Origin: Candidatus Omnitrophota bacterium
GTDB lineage: Bacteria; Omnitrophota; 4484-213
DNA: 12,961 nucleotides
NCBI GenBank assembly: GCA_030640885.1
Contig: DAOWIN010000164.1
Span: forward strand, 1-12,961
Reading direction: 5' to 3'
A model generated the notes under the pieces. The model saw only the letters and a list, made by a program, of their open reading frames with translations, ran no database searches and was not told where the DNA came from. Shown piece after piece: positions 6,972 through 12,961 of the stretch; the first letter of the stretch is position 1; every line of letters starts with the position of its first letter. The position numbers and the translations under genes were made by a program.

Positions 6972-7900
6972 GAAAAAATATCTCGAACCGAATCTGGGAT
7001 ATCCTAACCTGTCCTTATTGCGAGAGTAGCTTGTTAAGGATAGACAATGGGGCTAAATGCCCGGATTGCCGGGAAGAATACGGCTACTCAAAGCAAGGGC
7101 AGCTTGACCTTCGGCTTCAGAGAAAAAAGTCATATCAACTTCAGTTCGGCCTGGGTACCAGCTTTTTGCCGGGAGAGGATGCTGATTTCGGAGTTCTACG
7201 AAAAAATGCTTCTTCCCCGATAGATTTTGCTAATATCAAGATTCCTTTACACCTGACTGAAGAATTAATAAGCTATTTCCCAAAAACAGAACAGAACGGC
7301 GATATTATGCTGGACCTTGGCTGTGGAAAGGCAATTCACAGGGAGGTTTGCAGGCATACAGGATTCGAATACCTGGGGTTTGACTATAGTTTGCCTGATG
7401 CGTTAATTCTGGGTGATGCTCATTCTCTTCCTTTTAAGGACAATAGCTTCGGGTTTGTACTTTCAATTGCCGTACTGGAACATATCCAGTACCCTTTTGT
7501 GATGATGAAAGAGGCTTACAGGGGTTTAAAGCCCGGCGGAAAATTTATTGGCACTGTGGCTTTTCTTGAGCCGCTTCATGGAGTTAGTTTTTATCACCAT
7601 ACTCATCTAGGAACCTTCAATTCATTGCAGTTTGCCGGCTTCAAAATAGAACACATTGCTCCCAGCGCCAAATGGTCAGGTCTTACAGCTTTAGCAAGCA
7701 TGAAACTTTTTCCAAGATTGCCGCGTTTCATCTCTGAACTTCTGATTTTCCCCCTATATCTACTTCATCGGATTTGGTGGAAACTTGGCTACCTTATTAC
7801 CCATTCGAATAGAGCAAGCGAGAAGTTCAGAATCTTAAATATTACCGGCGCATTCTCGTTTATAGCACATAAAGCAGCGGATAAGGCGGAGGGAAGTTAA
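6968..7900 (+). CDS. SAM-dependent methyltransferase with N-terminal zinc ribbon
   Basis: A 310-residue protein. Residues 1-40 form a Trm112-like zinc ribbon with CPYC at 15-18 and CPDC at 31-34. The Methyltransf_11 core follows, with DLGCG at 116-120, the acidic strand-2 end in GFDYS, and LEH at 170-172 before GLKPGGKF. The C-terminal part after about 205 holds a His-rich YHHTHLG stretch and a hydrophobic, aromatic tail that may touch the membrane. This layout is common in methyltransferases of glycan clusters, but the substrate is unknown. Start and previous stop overlap (ATGA), which argues for coupling with the glycosyltransferase. The stretch looks somewhat richer in G and C than the phosphonate genes; I have not measured this. 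Confidence 0.85.
   Translation: MRKNISNRIWDILTCPYCESSLLRIDNGAKCPDCREEYGYSKQGQLDLRLQRKKSYQLQFGLGTSFLPGEDADFGVLRKNASSPIDFANIKIPLHLTEELISYFPKTEQNGDIMLDLGCGKAIHREVCRHTGFEYLGFDYSLPDALILGDAHSLPFKDNSFGFVLSIAVLEHIQYPFVMMKEAYRGLKPGGKFIGTVAFLEPLHGVSFYHHTHLGTFNSLQFAGFKIEHIAPSAKWSGLTALASMKLFPRLPRFISELLIFPLYLLHRIWWKLGYLITHSNRASEKFRILNITGAFSFIAHKAADKAEGS
7888..7892 (+). promoter_or_regulatory. Shine-Dalgarno pointing at a mini-ORF
   Basis: GGAGG lies ten bases before an ATG at 7903 but 23 bases before the ATG of the methyltransferase at 7916, so it is well placed only for the mini-ORF. Confidence 0.5.
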
Positions 7901-7902
7901 CA

Positions 7903-7932
7903 ATGAGAAAATTAGATGAACGTAGAATTTAG
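7903..7932 (+). other. Possible nine-codon leader ORF
   Basis: ATG 7903 to TAG 7930-7932 encodes MRKLDERRI in a different frame from the methyltransferase, whose ATG at 7916 lies inside it. It has a good ribosome binding site and could feed ribosomes to the methyltransferase start by re-initiation. It may also be chance. No protein role is claimed. Confidence 0.3.
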
Positions 7933-8794
7933 TAATTGCATTTTATGCGGAAAAGATAACACAGAAGAAATAATCTCCCTGCCTCCATTTTGTTACGTTC
8001 GATGTAGAAATTGTGATTTGGTATATCTAAATCCTCGTCCGAGCCAAGGTCTTCTAAATAAAATATATCAAGGAGATAAGTTTCATTCGATAGATTTTCA
8101 TAAAGATCCTACCGGAGAAGAAAAGCTTTATTTTTTTCGTTTCTCTGACAGGCTTAAAGTTATAAACAGGCTTAAAAAGAGAAAAGGGAAGATTCTCGAT
8201 ATAGGGTCTTCGTGGGGATATTTTTTGGGTTTGGCTAAAGAAGATGGTTGGGATGTGTATGGTGTTGAGCCTACCATTGCAGAGGCAAAATATGCCCAGG
8301 AGAGATTTAAGGTAAAGATTTTTACCGGCAGATTAAGAGAAGCTCAATTTCCTGCGCAATATTTCGATGTTGTTAGCTTGTGGCATGTTCTGGAGCATAT
8401 TCCCGACCCAATTATAGAATTATTAGAAATAAAAAGGATACTTAAAGAAGACGGATTGTTAGTTATCGAGGTTCCCAGTACCAGAAGGTTGAAGGATGAT
8501 ATTAGCGGTAAGAAGTTTGATATTAACAATCCGCCGCAACATCTTTTTTATTATAATATTTCTACATTAAGCTCATTATTGGAAAAAATAGGATTCCATA
8601 TAATTAAAGCGAAAGGAATTGGAAATACAAAAATTCTGAAAATGGCAGAGGCTCATAAGGCAGGCTTTTTAAAAATATTCGTAATTAAGCATTTTCGTTA
8701 CTTAAGGCATGTAAAAAAAATTTTACAAAGTTTTAAAGCAATTTTAAGAATGCAAGAGAACATCATTATTTATGCAAAACTCAAAGTGCAATAA
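7916..8794 (+). CDS. SAM-dependent methyltransferase with N-terminal Cys cluster
   Basis: A 292-residue protein. The N-terminus carries CILC at 8-11 and CRNC at 30-33, followed by DLVYLNPRPS, the zinc-binding head found in many Methyltransf_13/23-type proteins of sugar and lipid clusters. The SAM site is LDIGSSWGYF at 94-103, with GVEP as the strand-2 end, then LWHVLEHIPDP and LKEDGLLVIEVPS. Gly-Cys-Gly of motif I is replaced by Gly-Ser-Ser, which is common in this group. The C-terminal 60 residues are basic. The substrate is unknown; a sugar or lipid-linked intermediate is most likely from context. The usual start is 7916 because the Cys head then begins at the normal distance from Met, although the nearest strong ribosome site is set for the out-of-frame ATG at 7903. 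Confidence 0.84.
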   Translation: MNVEFSNCILCGKDNTEEIISLPPFCYVRCRNCDLVYLNPRPSQGLLNKIYQGDKFHSIDFHKDPTGEEKLYFFRFSDRLKVINRLKKRKGKILDIGSSWGYFLGLAKEDGWDVYGVEPTIAEAKYAQERFKVKIFTGRLREAQFPAQYFDVVSLWHVLEHIPDPIIELLEIKRILKEDGLLVIEVPSTRRLKDDISGKKFDINNPPQHLFYYNISTLSSLLEKIGFHIIKAKGIGNTKILKMAEAHKAGFLKIFVIKHFRYLRHVKKILQSFKAILRMQENIIIYAKLKVQ

Positions 8795-8874
8795 ATTTTC
8801 GATAAGATTAGTCTCAGAGGTTTTTCTTCGTAGATACTTAGATTGATTTAAAATTTTTAGAAATTTAATCTAGC

Positions 8875-8913
8875 AAAGCAATAACACTGGATGAGGTAAT
8901 ACAGGCGGTGGAG
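8875..8913 (+). repeat. Near-identical 39-base direct repeat, copy 1
   Basis: Matches 11798-11836 on the same strand at 35 of 39 bases. Copy 1 lies in the GT9 relic before the amidotransferase; copy 2 is the 3' end of the intact GT9 gene. The pair flanks the amidotransferase plus GT9 gene block. Confidence 0.8.
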
Positions 8914-8949
8914 ATACAGCTGAAAAGGGTTAAAGGCAAGGGTAAGGAT

Positions 8950-8955
8950 AGGAGA
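8950..8955 (+). promoter_or_regulatory. Shine-Dalgarno for the amidotransferase
   Basis: AGGAGA nine bases before the ATG at 8965. It lies within the last codons of the GT9 relic, so the relic may survive because it supplies this site. Confidence 0.65.
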
Positions 8956-8964
8956 GTATAAATA

Positions 8965-10836
8965 ATGTGCGGTATTTGCGGCATGGTTGGTTTGTTAAAT
9001 AAAGACTTATTGAAAAAGATATGCGGGGCAATGCTTCATCGCGGCCCGGATGATGAAGGATACTTTATAGATAAAAATGTTGGTTTGGGGATAAGGAGAT
9101 TGAGTATAATTGATTTGAAAACCGGACATCAGCCGATACATAATGAAGATGAAACTATTCAGGTTATTCTGAATGGAGAGATTTATAATTATAAAGAGCT
9201 GACTTATGAATTGAAGGCTAAGGGCCATAGGTTCTATACTAATTCAGATGCAGAGGTGTTAGTTCATCTATATGAAGATTTAAAAGAAGAGTGTGTTCAT
9301 AAGCTAAGGGGGATGTTTGCTTTTGCCATCTGGGATAAAAAGGAGGAAAGGCTATTTTTAGCAAGGGATAGATTAGGGATAAAACCGCTTTATTATACTC
9401 ATCAAAATAATAGGTTTTTGTTTGCCTCTGAGATTAAAGCACTCTTGGAGGATAGGGGTATTTCAAGAAAAATAGATGCCGCGGCATTGGATTATTATCT
9501 CAGCTTTTTATATATTCCCGCGCCATTGACTATCTTTAAAGAGGTAAATAAATTATTGCCCGGTCACAGTTTAATATTTAAAAAAGGTAACCTTGATATT
9601 AAGCGTTACTGGAAGCTGAATTTTTTTGGAGGCGGACAAAGATCTAGAGAGTTTTATAAAGAGAAGATACTTAGCTCCTTAAAGGAGGCAGTTAAATCAC
9701 ATCTGGTAAGTGACGTGCCAATAGGCGTGTTCTTAAGCGGGGGAGTAGACTCCGGCGCAATCGTTGCTCTGATGCGCCAATTAGGTACAGATTCTATCAG
9801 AACATTCTCTATAGGTTATGAAAAAAAATATCTTTCCTATAATGAATTAGAATACTCTCGCCTTATTGCCAAAAGATTCGATACCCGGCATCAGGAATTT
9901 ATCATCAAGCCGGACATAGTAAAGATTCTACCCAAGATGGTTAGCTGTTTGGATGAGCCCTTTGCCGATTCTTCGGCTCTTCTTACATATCTTATTTCTA
10001 AAGAGGCAAGTCAGTATGTTAAGGTTGCCCCTTCCGGTATTGGCGGCGATGAGGTATTTGGAGGATATCCACGTTATGCCGGAGCAGTTATTTCTTCTTA
10101 TTATGAGAAATTTCCATTTACACTTCGCAAATTACTGAAAACCCTTTCTTTTAGTATAAAATCTTCTTCTAAAGGCAGAGATACTCCCGGTAGAATAAAA
10201 AGGTTCTTAAAATCAGGATTGCTAACGCCGGAAGAGAGATATCTGGCCTGGATAAGTTACTTTGATGACCAGATGAAGAATAAAGTCTATAACGAAGATA
10301 TAAAACAAGAGATTCAAAAAATTAAGAATAAGCAAGGATATATTCATTTAGATTATTTTAACGAAATAAATAGCCGGGATTACCTGAGCCGGATTGTTTA
10401 TACGGATATAAATACATATTTACCCGACGACCTTTTAATTATGGCGGATAGGATGTCTATGGCTAATTCTTTGGAGTTGAGGGTTCCTTTTTGTGACCAT
10501 AGATTAATGGAGGTTTGTTTTGACATGCCTTATCAACTGAAGTTGAAAGGGCTAAGGTTGAAGAGCCTATTTAAAGAGGCCTTTTCCGGCCTCCTGCCTC
10601 AAAAGATTTTAAATAAGCCAAAACAGGGTTTCATGATTCCTTTAGCTGATTGGCTGAGAGTTGATCTTAAGGATTATGTTTTGGAGATACTTTTCATAGA
10701 GAATATTAAAAAAAGCGGCTATTTTAATCCTGATTATATACAAACAATTTTAAAGAAGCATTTTTCCGGCCGGGAAAATTTCACGCATCAAATATGGGCA
10801 TTGTTAGTCCTGGAAATTTGGTTAAAGAATGTATAA
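8965..10836 (+). CDS. asnB: Glutamine-hydrolysing asparagine synthase-like amidotransferase
   Basis: A 623-residue two-domain enzyme. The N-terminus MCGICG gives C2 as the class II glutaminase nucleophile, with GLGIRRLSIIDL, NGEIYNY and SDAEVL as the expected glutamine-binding stretches. The synthetase domain has the ATP PP-loop SGGVDS at 258-263 and the later GIGGDEVFGGYPRY stretch. Length is within the usual 600-650. Glutamine is hydrolysed to ammonia, which passes to an adenylated carboxylate. It could be ordinary asparagine synthetase, but in polysaccharide operons paralogues of this family often amidate uronic acids or other carboxylates, as proposed for WbpS-type proteins; context favours that. 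MCGICG must be the mature N-terminus, which fixes the start. The stop overlaps the GT9 start by eight bases. Confidence 0.9.
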   Translation: MCGICGMVGLLNKDLLKKICGAMLHRGPDDEGYFIDKNVGLGIRRLSIIDLKTGHQPIHNEDETIQVILNGEIYNYKELTYELKAKGHRFYTNSDAEVLVHLYEDLKEECVHKLRGMFAFAIWDKKEERLFLARDRLGIKPLYYTHQNNRFLFASEIKALLEDRGISRKIDAAALDYYLSFLYIPAPLTIFKEVNKLLPGHSLIFKKGNLDIKRYWKLNFFGGGQRSREFYKEKILSSLKEAVKSHLVSDVPIGVFLSGGVDSGAIVALMRQLGTDSIRTFSIGYEKKYLSYNELEYSRLIAKRFDTRHQEFIIKPDIVKILPKMVSCLDEPFADSSALLTYLISKEASQYVKVAPSGIGGDEVFGGYPRYAGAVISSYYEKFPFTLRKLLKTLSFSIKSSSKGRDTPGRIKRFLKSGLLTPEERYLAWISYFDDQMKNKVYNEDIKQEIQKIKNKQGYIHLDYFNEINSRDYLSRIVYTDINTYLPDDLLIMADRMSMANSLELRVPFCDHRLMEVCFDMPYQLKLKGLRLKSLFKEAFSGLLPQKILNKPKQGFMIPLADWLRVDLKDYVLEILFIENIKKSGYFNPDYIQTILKKHFSGRENFTHQIWALLVLEIWLKNV

Positions 10837-11866
10837 GAAGATTCTATTAATAGAGCTTGCCGGTGTAGGAGACGCGGTATTATCCAGCCCGGCAATAAGG
10901 AATTTAAAAAGGAATTATCCTGATTCCTATATTTGTTTTTTGGCCTTTACCGGGCTCGCAGAGTTGATGCAAAAATCACCCTATTTAGATAGAGTTTTTG
11001 TTTTCCGTAAAGGTTTAAAAGGGATTTTTGATAATATTTTTGTTCTCAATGAATTGAGAAAATTACATATAGATGCAGCAATTAACTTATATCAGCATTA
11101 TACCTTAAAAGGGGCAATAAGTATGGATTTGCTATTGAAATTTATCAGACCTAAAAAAACTCTTGGCCGTAATACCGACGGCAAAGGATTTTTTTACAAT
11201 ATTAAAATAAAAGACGCAATAAATACTAAAAAGCACGATGTAGAATATAAATTGGACCTGGTAAAGGCCTTAAACTGCGATATAAAAGATAAAGGGTTAG
11301 AGGTGTGGTTTGATGATTCTGATACAAAAAAAGTGAAAGAGTTTCTGAAGAAAAATTCTGTTTTGAATTCGGATTTCTTGGTTGGTATAAATCCTGGTGC
11401 GCATCGGCCTACACACCGTTGGAATTGGGAGCGGTTTGCCGAAGTTGCTGAAATATTAGCAAAGAGATATAATGGAAAGATAATTATCACTGGAGCGGAA
11501 GGGGATCGTTGGTTGGCAAAAAGAATAAGTCTTAAGATGTCCTCTAAACCTATAGATTCATCGGGGAAATTATCTTTGACCCAATTAATTGCTCTTATAA
11601 AAAGGTGTAACCTCTTTATCACCAATGATACCGGTTCTATGCATATAGCTAACGCTTTAAAGACTCCCCTGGTAGCAATTATGGGGCCGGGAGTGATGAA
11701 AACTGCTCCTTATCAAGGAGAAAATTGTATTATTCTAAGAAAAGATGTCGAGTGTTCTCCTTGTTATAAGTTTAGATGCCGGGATATGAGGTGCCTTAAA
11801 GCAATAACACCGGATGAAATAATACTGGCGGTGGAGGCTTTATTAAGAAAGAATGTCAAAAGTTAA
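10829..11866 (+). CDS. GT9-family (heptosyltransferase-like) glycosyltransferase
   Basis: A 345-residue GT-B enzyme of the family that holds the ADP-heptose:LPS heptosyltransferases. Marks are LLIELAGVGDAVLSSPAIRNLKR at the N-terminus (family GDxxLxxP), VGINPGAHRPTHRWNWERFA at the start of the donor domain, TNDTGSMH at 265-272 (family DTGxxH), and the Cys-rich CSPCYKFRCRDMRC tail before KAITPDE. It probably adds heptose or a related sugar to a lipid A core or other surface glycan, which suggests a diderm cell. It starts within the end of the amidotransferase gene and overlaps the next gene by 14 bases. Its last 40 bases of signature are repeated upstream at 8875-8913, so a second GT9 gene once stood before the amidotransferase. 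Confidence 0.92.
   Translation: MYKKILLIELAGVGDAVLSSPAIRNLKRNYPDSYICFLAFTGLAELMQKSPYLDRVFVFRKGLKGIFDNIFVLNELRKLHIDAAINLYQHYTLKGAISMDLLLKFIRPKKTLGRNTDGKGFFYNIKIKDAINTKKHDVEYKLDLVKALNCDIKDKGLEVWFDDSDTKKVKEFLKKNSVLNSDFLVGINPGAHRPTHRWNWERFAEVAEILAKRYNGKIIITGAEGDRWLAKRISLKMSSKPIDSSGKLSLTQLIALIKRCNLFITNDTGSMHIANALKTPLVAIMGPGVMKTAPYQGENCIILRKDVECSPCYKFRCRDMRCLKAITPDEIILAVEALLRKNVKS
11798..11836 (+). repeat. Near-identical 39-base direct repeat, copy 2
   Basis: Lies inside the coding end of the GT9 gene, codons for KAITPDEIILAVE. It is the partner of the copy at 8875-8913. Confidence 0.8.
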
Positions 11867-12961
11867 GGTTTTACATATTCATACTTTGCCGGTAATCAGC
11901 GGTTCAGGAATTAATACTCTTTTAACTATAGCCGGGCTCAATAAGGATAGGTATGAAGTGGAGTTTGCTTGTGCACCGGGTGGGCCATTGATAGAAGAAG
12001 TAGTAAAACAGAAGATAAGATTTCATTCGATTAGAAACTTTGTCCAAAGGATTAATGTTTATAATGATTTACTCGCATTATGGGAATTATTTTGTTTGAT
12101 AAAGCGGGAGAAATATGATATCGTTCATACCCATAATTCTAAGGCCGGGTTTATTGGTCGTCTGGCAGCAAGGATTGCCAAGGTGCCGATAGTTGTGCAT
12201 ACTATTCATGGGTTTGCTTTCCATGAATATGAAAGGCCGCCTCGTCGCAGGTTATTTATTTGGTTAGAGAGATTTGTTGCACAGTTTGCCGATAAGTTAA
12301 TTACTATTTCAGAGCCTCTTAGAGAGTGGGGTTTAAAATTAGGAATAGGTAAATCAGAACAATATATTACTATTTATAGTGGCATTGAATTAGATAAGTT
12401 TAAGGTTAACATTGATATTAAGGAGAAAAGGCGTCAGTTTGGAATAAGGCCCACTGATTTGGTGATAGGAGTTGTATCCAAGTTATGGGAGGGTAAGGGG
12501 CATAGGTGCATATTGCAAGCGGCCAAGAATGTGATTGCTAAGGTGCCTAATGTCAAGTTTGTATTTGTTGGTGAAGGATACTTAAGAAAGGAGTTAGAGG
12601 CGCTGGTGCAACAATTGGGCTTGAGTGATTATGTAATCTTTACTGGTTTTAGAACCGATATCCCTGAGGTTAATGCTATCTTTGACATTGCTGTCCTTGC
12701 TTCATTTTTCGAAGGCTTGGGCAGGGTGTTATTGGAAGCGATGGTGTTGGCTAAGCCGGTTGTTGCAACAAGGGTTGGCGGCATTGTTGATGTGGTCGAA
12801 GACAGCGAGACAGGCTTTTTGGTCGAGCCGAATGATCCTAACGCTTTAGCCGGGGCTTTGGTTGAACTGCTTTCGGATGAGAGTTTAAGAGTTAGGATGG
12901 GGGAAGCTGGAAGAGAAAAAATAGATGCTAAATTCAGCGCCCGGACAATGGTAAGTCAAAT
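11853..12961 (+). CDS. GT4-family glycosyltransferase, 3' end cut by window edge
   Basis: The ATG at 11853 opens a frame that runs without a stop to the right edge, giving at least 369 residues, nearly a full GT4 protein. The N-terminus reads MSKVKVLHIHTLPVISGSG with the glycine-rich loop; DIVHTHNSKAGFIGRLAA and VVHTIHGFAFHEYERP are the acceptor-domain stretches seen in GT4 enzymes acting on lipid-linked or surface sugars; YSGIEL marks the hinge; VIGVVSKLWEGKGH starts the donor domain; and the E-x7-E motif is in FFEGLGRVLLEAM. GGIVDVVEDSETGFLVEP follows as expected. It overlaps the GT9 gene by 14 bases, with an AAGAAAG stretch before the ATG. Donor and acceptor are unknown. Only the last few residues should be missing. 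Confidence 0.93.
   Translation, partial: MSKVKVLHIHTLPVISGSGINTLLTIAGLNKDRYEVEFACAPGGPLIEEVVKQKIRFHSIRNFVQRINVYNDLLALWELFCLIKREKYDIVHTHNSKAGFIGRLAARIAKVPIVVHTIHGFAFHEYERPPRRRLFIWLERFVAQFADKLITISEPLREWGLKLGIGKSEQYITIYSGIELDKFKVNIDIKEKRRQFGIRPTDLVIGVVSKLWEGKGHRCILQAAKNVIAKVPNVKFVFVGEGYLRKELEALVQQLGLSDYVIFTGFRTDIPEVNAIFDIAVLASFFEGLGRVLLEAMVLAKPVVATRVGGIVDVVEDSETGFLVEPNDPNALAGALVELLSDESLRVRMGEAGREKIDAKFSARTMVSQ

Larger units (their letters stand above)
8869..8961 (+). pseudogene. Relic C-terminus of a GT9 heptosyltransferase-like gene
   Basis: The frame ending at TAA 8959-8961 reads SSKAITLDEVIQAVEIQLKR and then a basic tail. It aligns with the C-terminus of the intact GT9 protein in this window, KAITPDEIILAVEALLRK. 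Nucleotides 8875-8913 match 11798-11836 at 35 of 39 positions by eye. An in-frame TAA lies at 8866-8868 and no start is available, so only the last 30 or so codons of a former gene remain. The rest of the gap (8795-8868) is AT-rich with an imperfect inverted repeat at 8840-8871 and no convincing terminator or promoter. Confidence 0.72.

Noticed and set aside
8840..8871. AT-rich imperfect inverted repeat as a terminator, or TTGATT/TAATCT as a promoter
   Set aside because: The stem is weak with gaps and no T-run follows; the promoter-like boxes match consensus poorly in AT-rich DNA.
9953..10138. A 61-codon plus-strand frame inside the amidotransferase
   Set aside because: Frame-shifted shadow of a conserved synthetase region, with no independent support.
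11194..11625. A 143-codon open frame on the minus strand
   Set aside because: It lies wholly within the well-supported GT9 gene, shows no family motif and has no ribosome site worth noting. Other minus-strand frames in the window are shorter and likewise lie inside or antisense to clear genes.

Overview
All genes run on the + strand and are tightly packed. Most junctions are short gaps or overlaps of 4 to 26 bases, so the window reads as part of one long bacterial surface-polysaccharide operon. The DNA is AT-rich, uses many AGA/AGG and ATA codons, and decodes with standard stops. This is compatible with an uncultured bacterium such as Omnitrophota, but that placement is only a guess from style. 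I see no tRNA, rRNA, CRISPR array, transposase or convincing terminator.

Layout. Positions 1-2125 hold the 3' part of a GT4 glycosyltransferase, cut by the left edge, and a SAM methyltransferase. Positions 2146-5816 form a compact phosphonate cassette: a fused HxGH cytidylyltransferase-PEP mutase, a phosphonopyruvate decarboxylase split into two small genes, a shortened iron-type alcohol dehydrogenase, and a membrane CDP-alcohol phosphotransferase. Positions 5826-8794 hold a second GT4 enzyme and two methyltransferases with cysteine-rich N-termini. The only sizeable gap, 8795-8964, contains the relic C-terminus of a GT9 gene. Positions 8965-12961 hold an asparagine-synthase-like amidotransferase, a GT9 heptosyltransferase-like enzyme and a third GT4 enzyme cut by the right edge.

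How the genes may work together. The cassette supports a route PEP -> phosphonopyruvate -> phosphonoacetaldehyde -> 2-hydroxyethylphosphonate (HEP) -> CMP-HEP. The first and last steps would be done by one fused protein, as in Fom1 of fosfomycin biosynthesis. No Fom3-like radical SAM methylase is present in the window. Instead the next gene is a CDP-alcohol phosphotransferase, which suggests that the HEP group is moved from CMP-HEP onto a lipid or glycan acceptor. The surrounding glycosyltransferases, methyltransferases and amidotransferase suggest a phosphonate-decorated surface glycan or glycolipid. The individual families are known. The combination and its product are inference. The phosphotransferase has Gly where the family's fourth Asp is expected, and PEP mutase has Asn in place of the first Lys of its signature.
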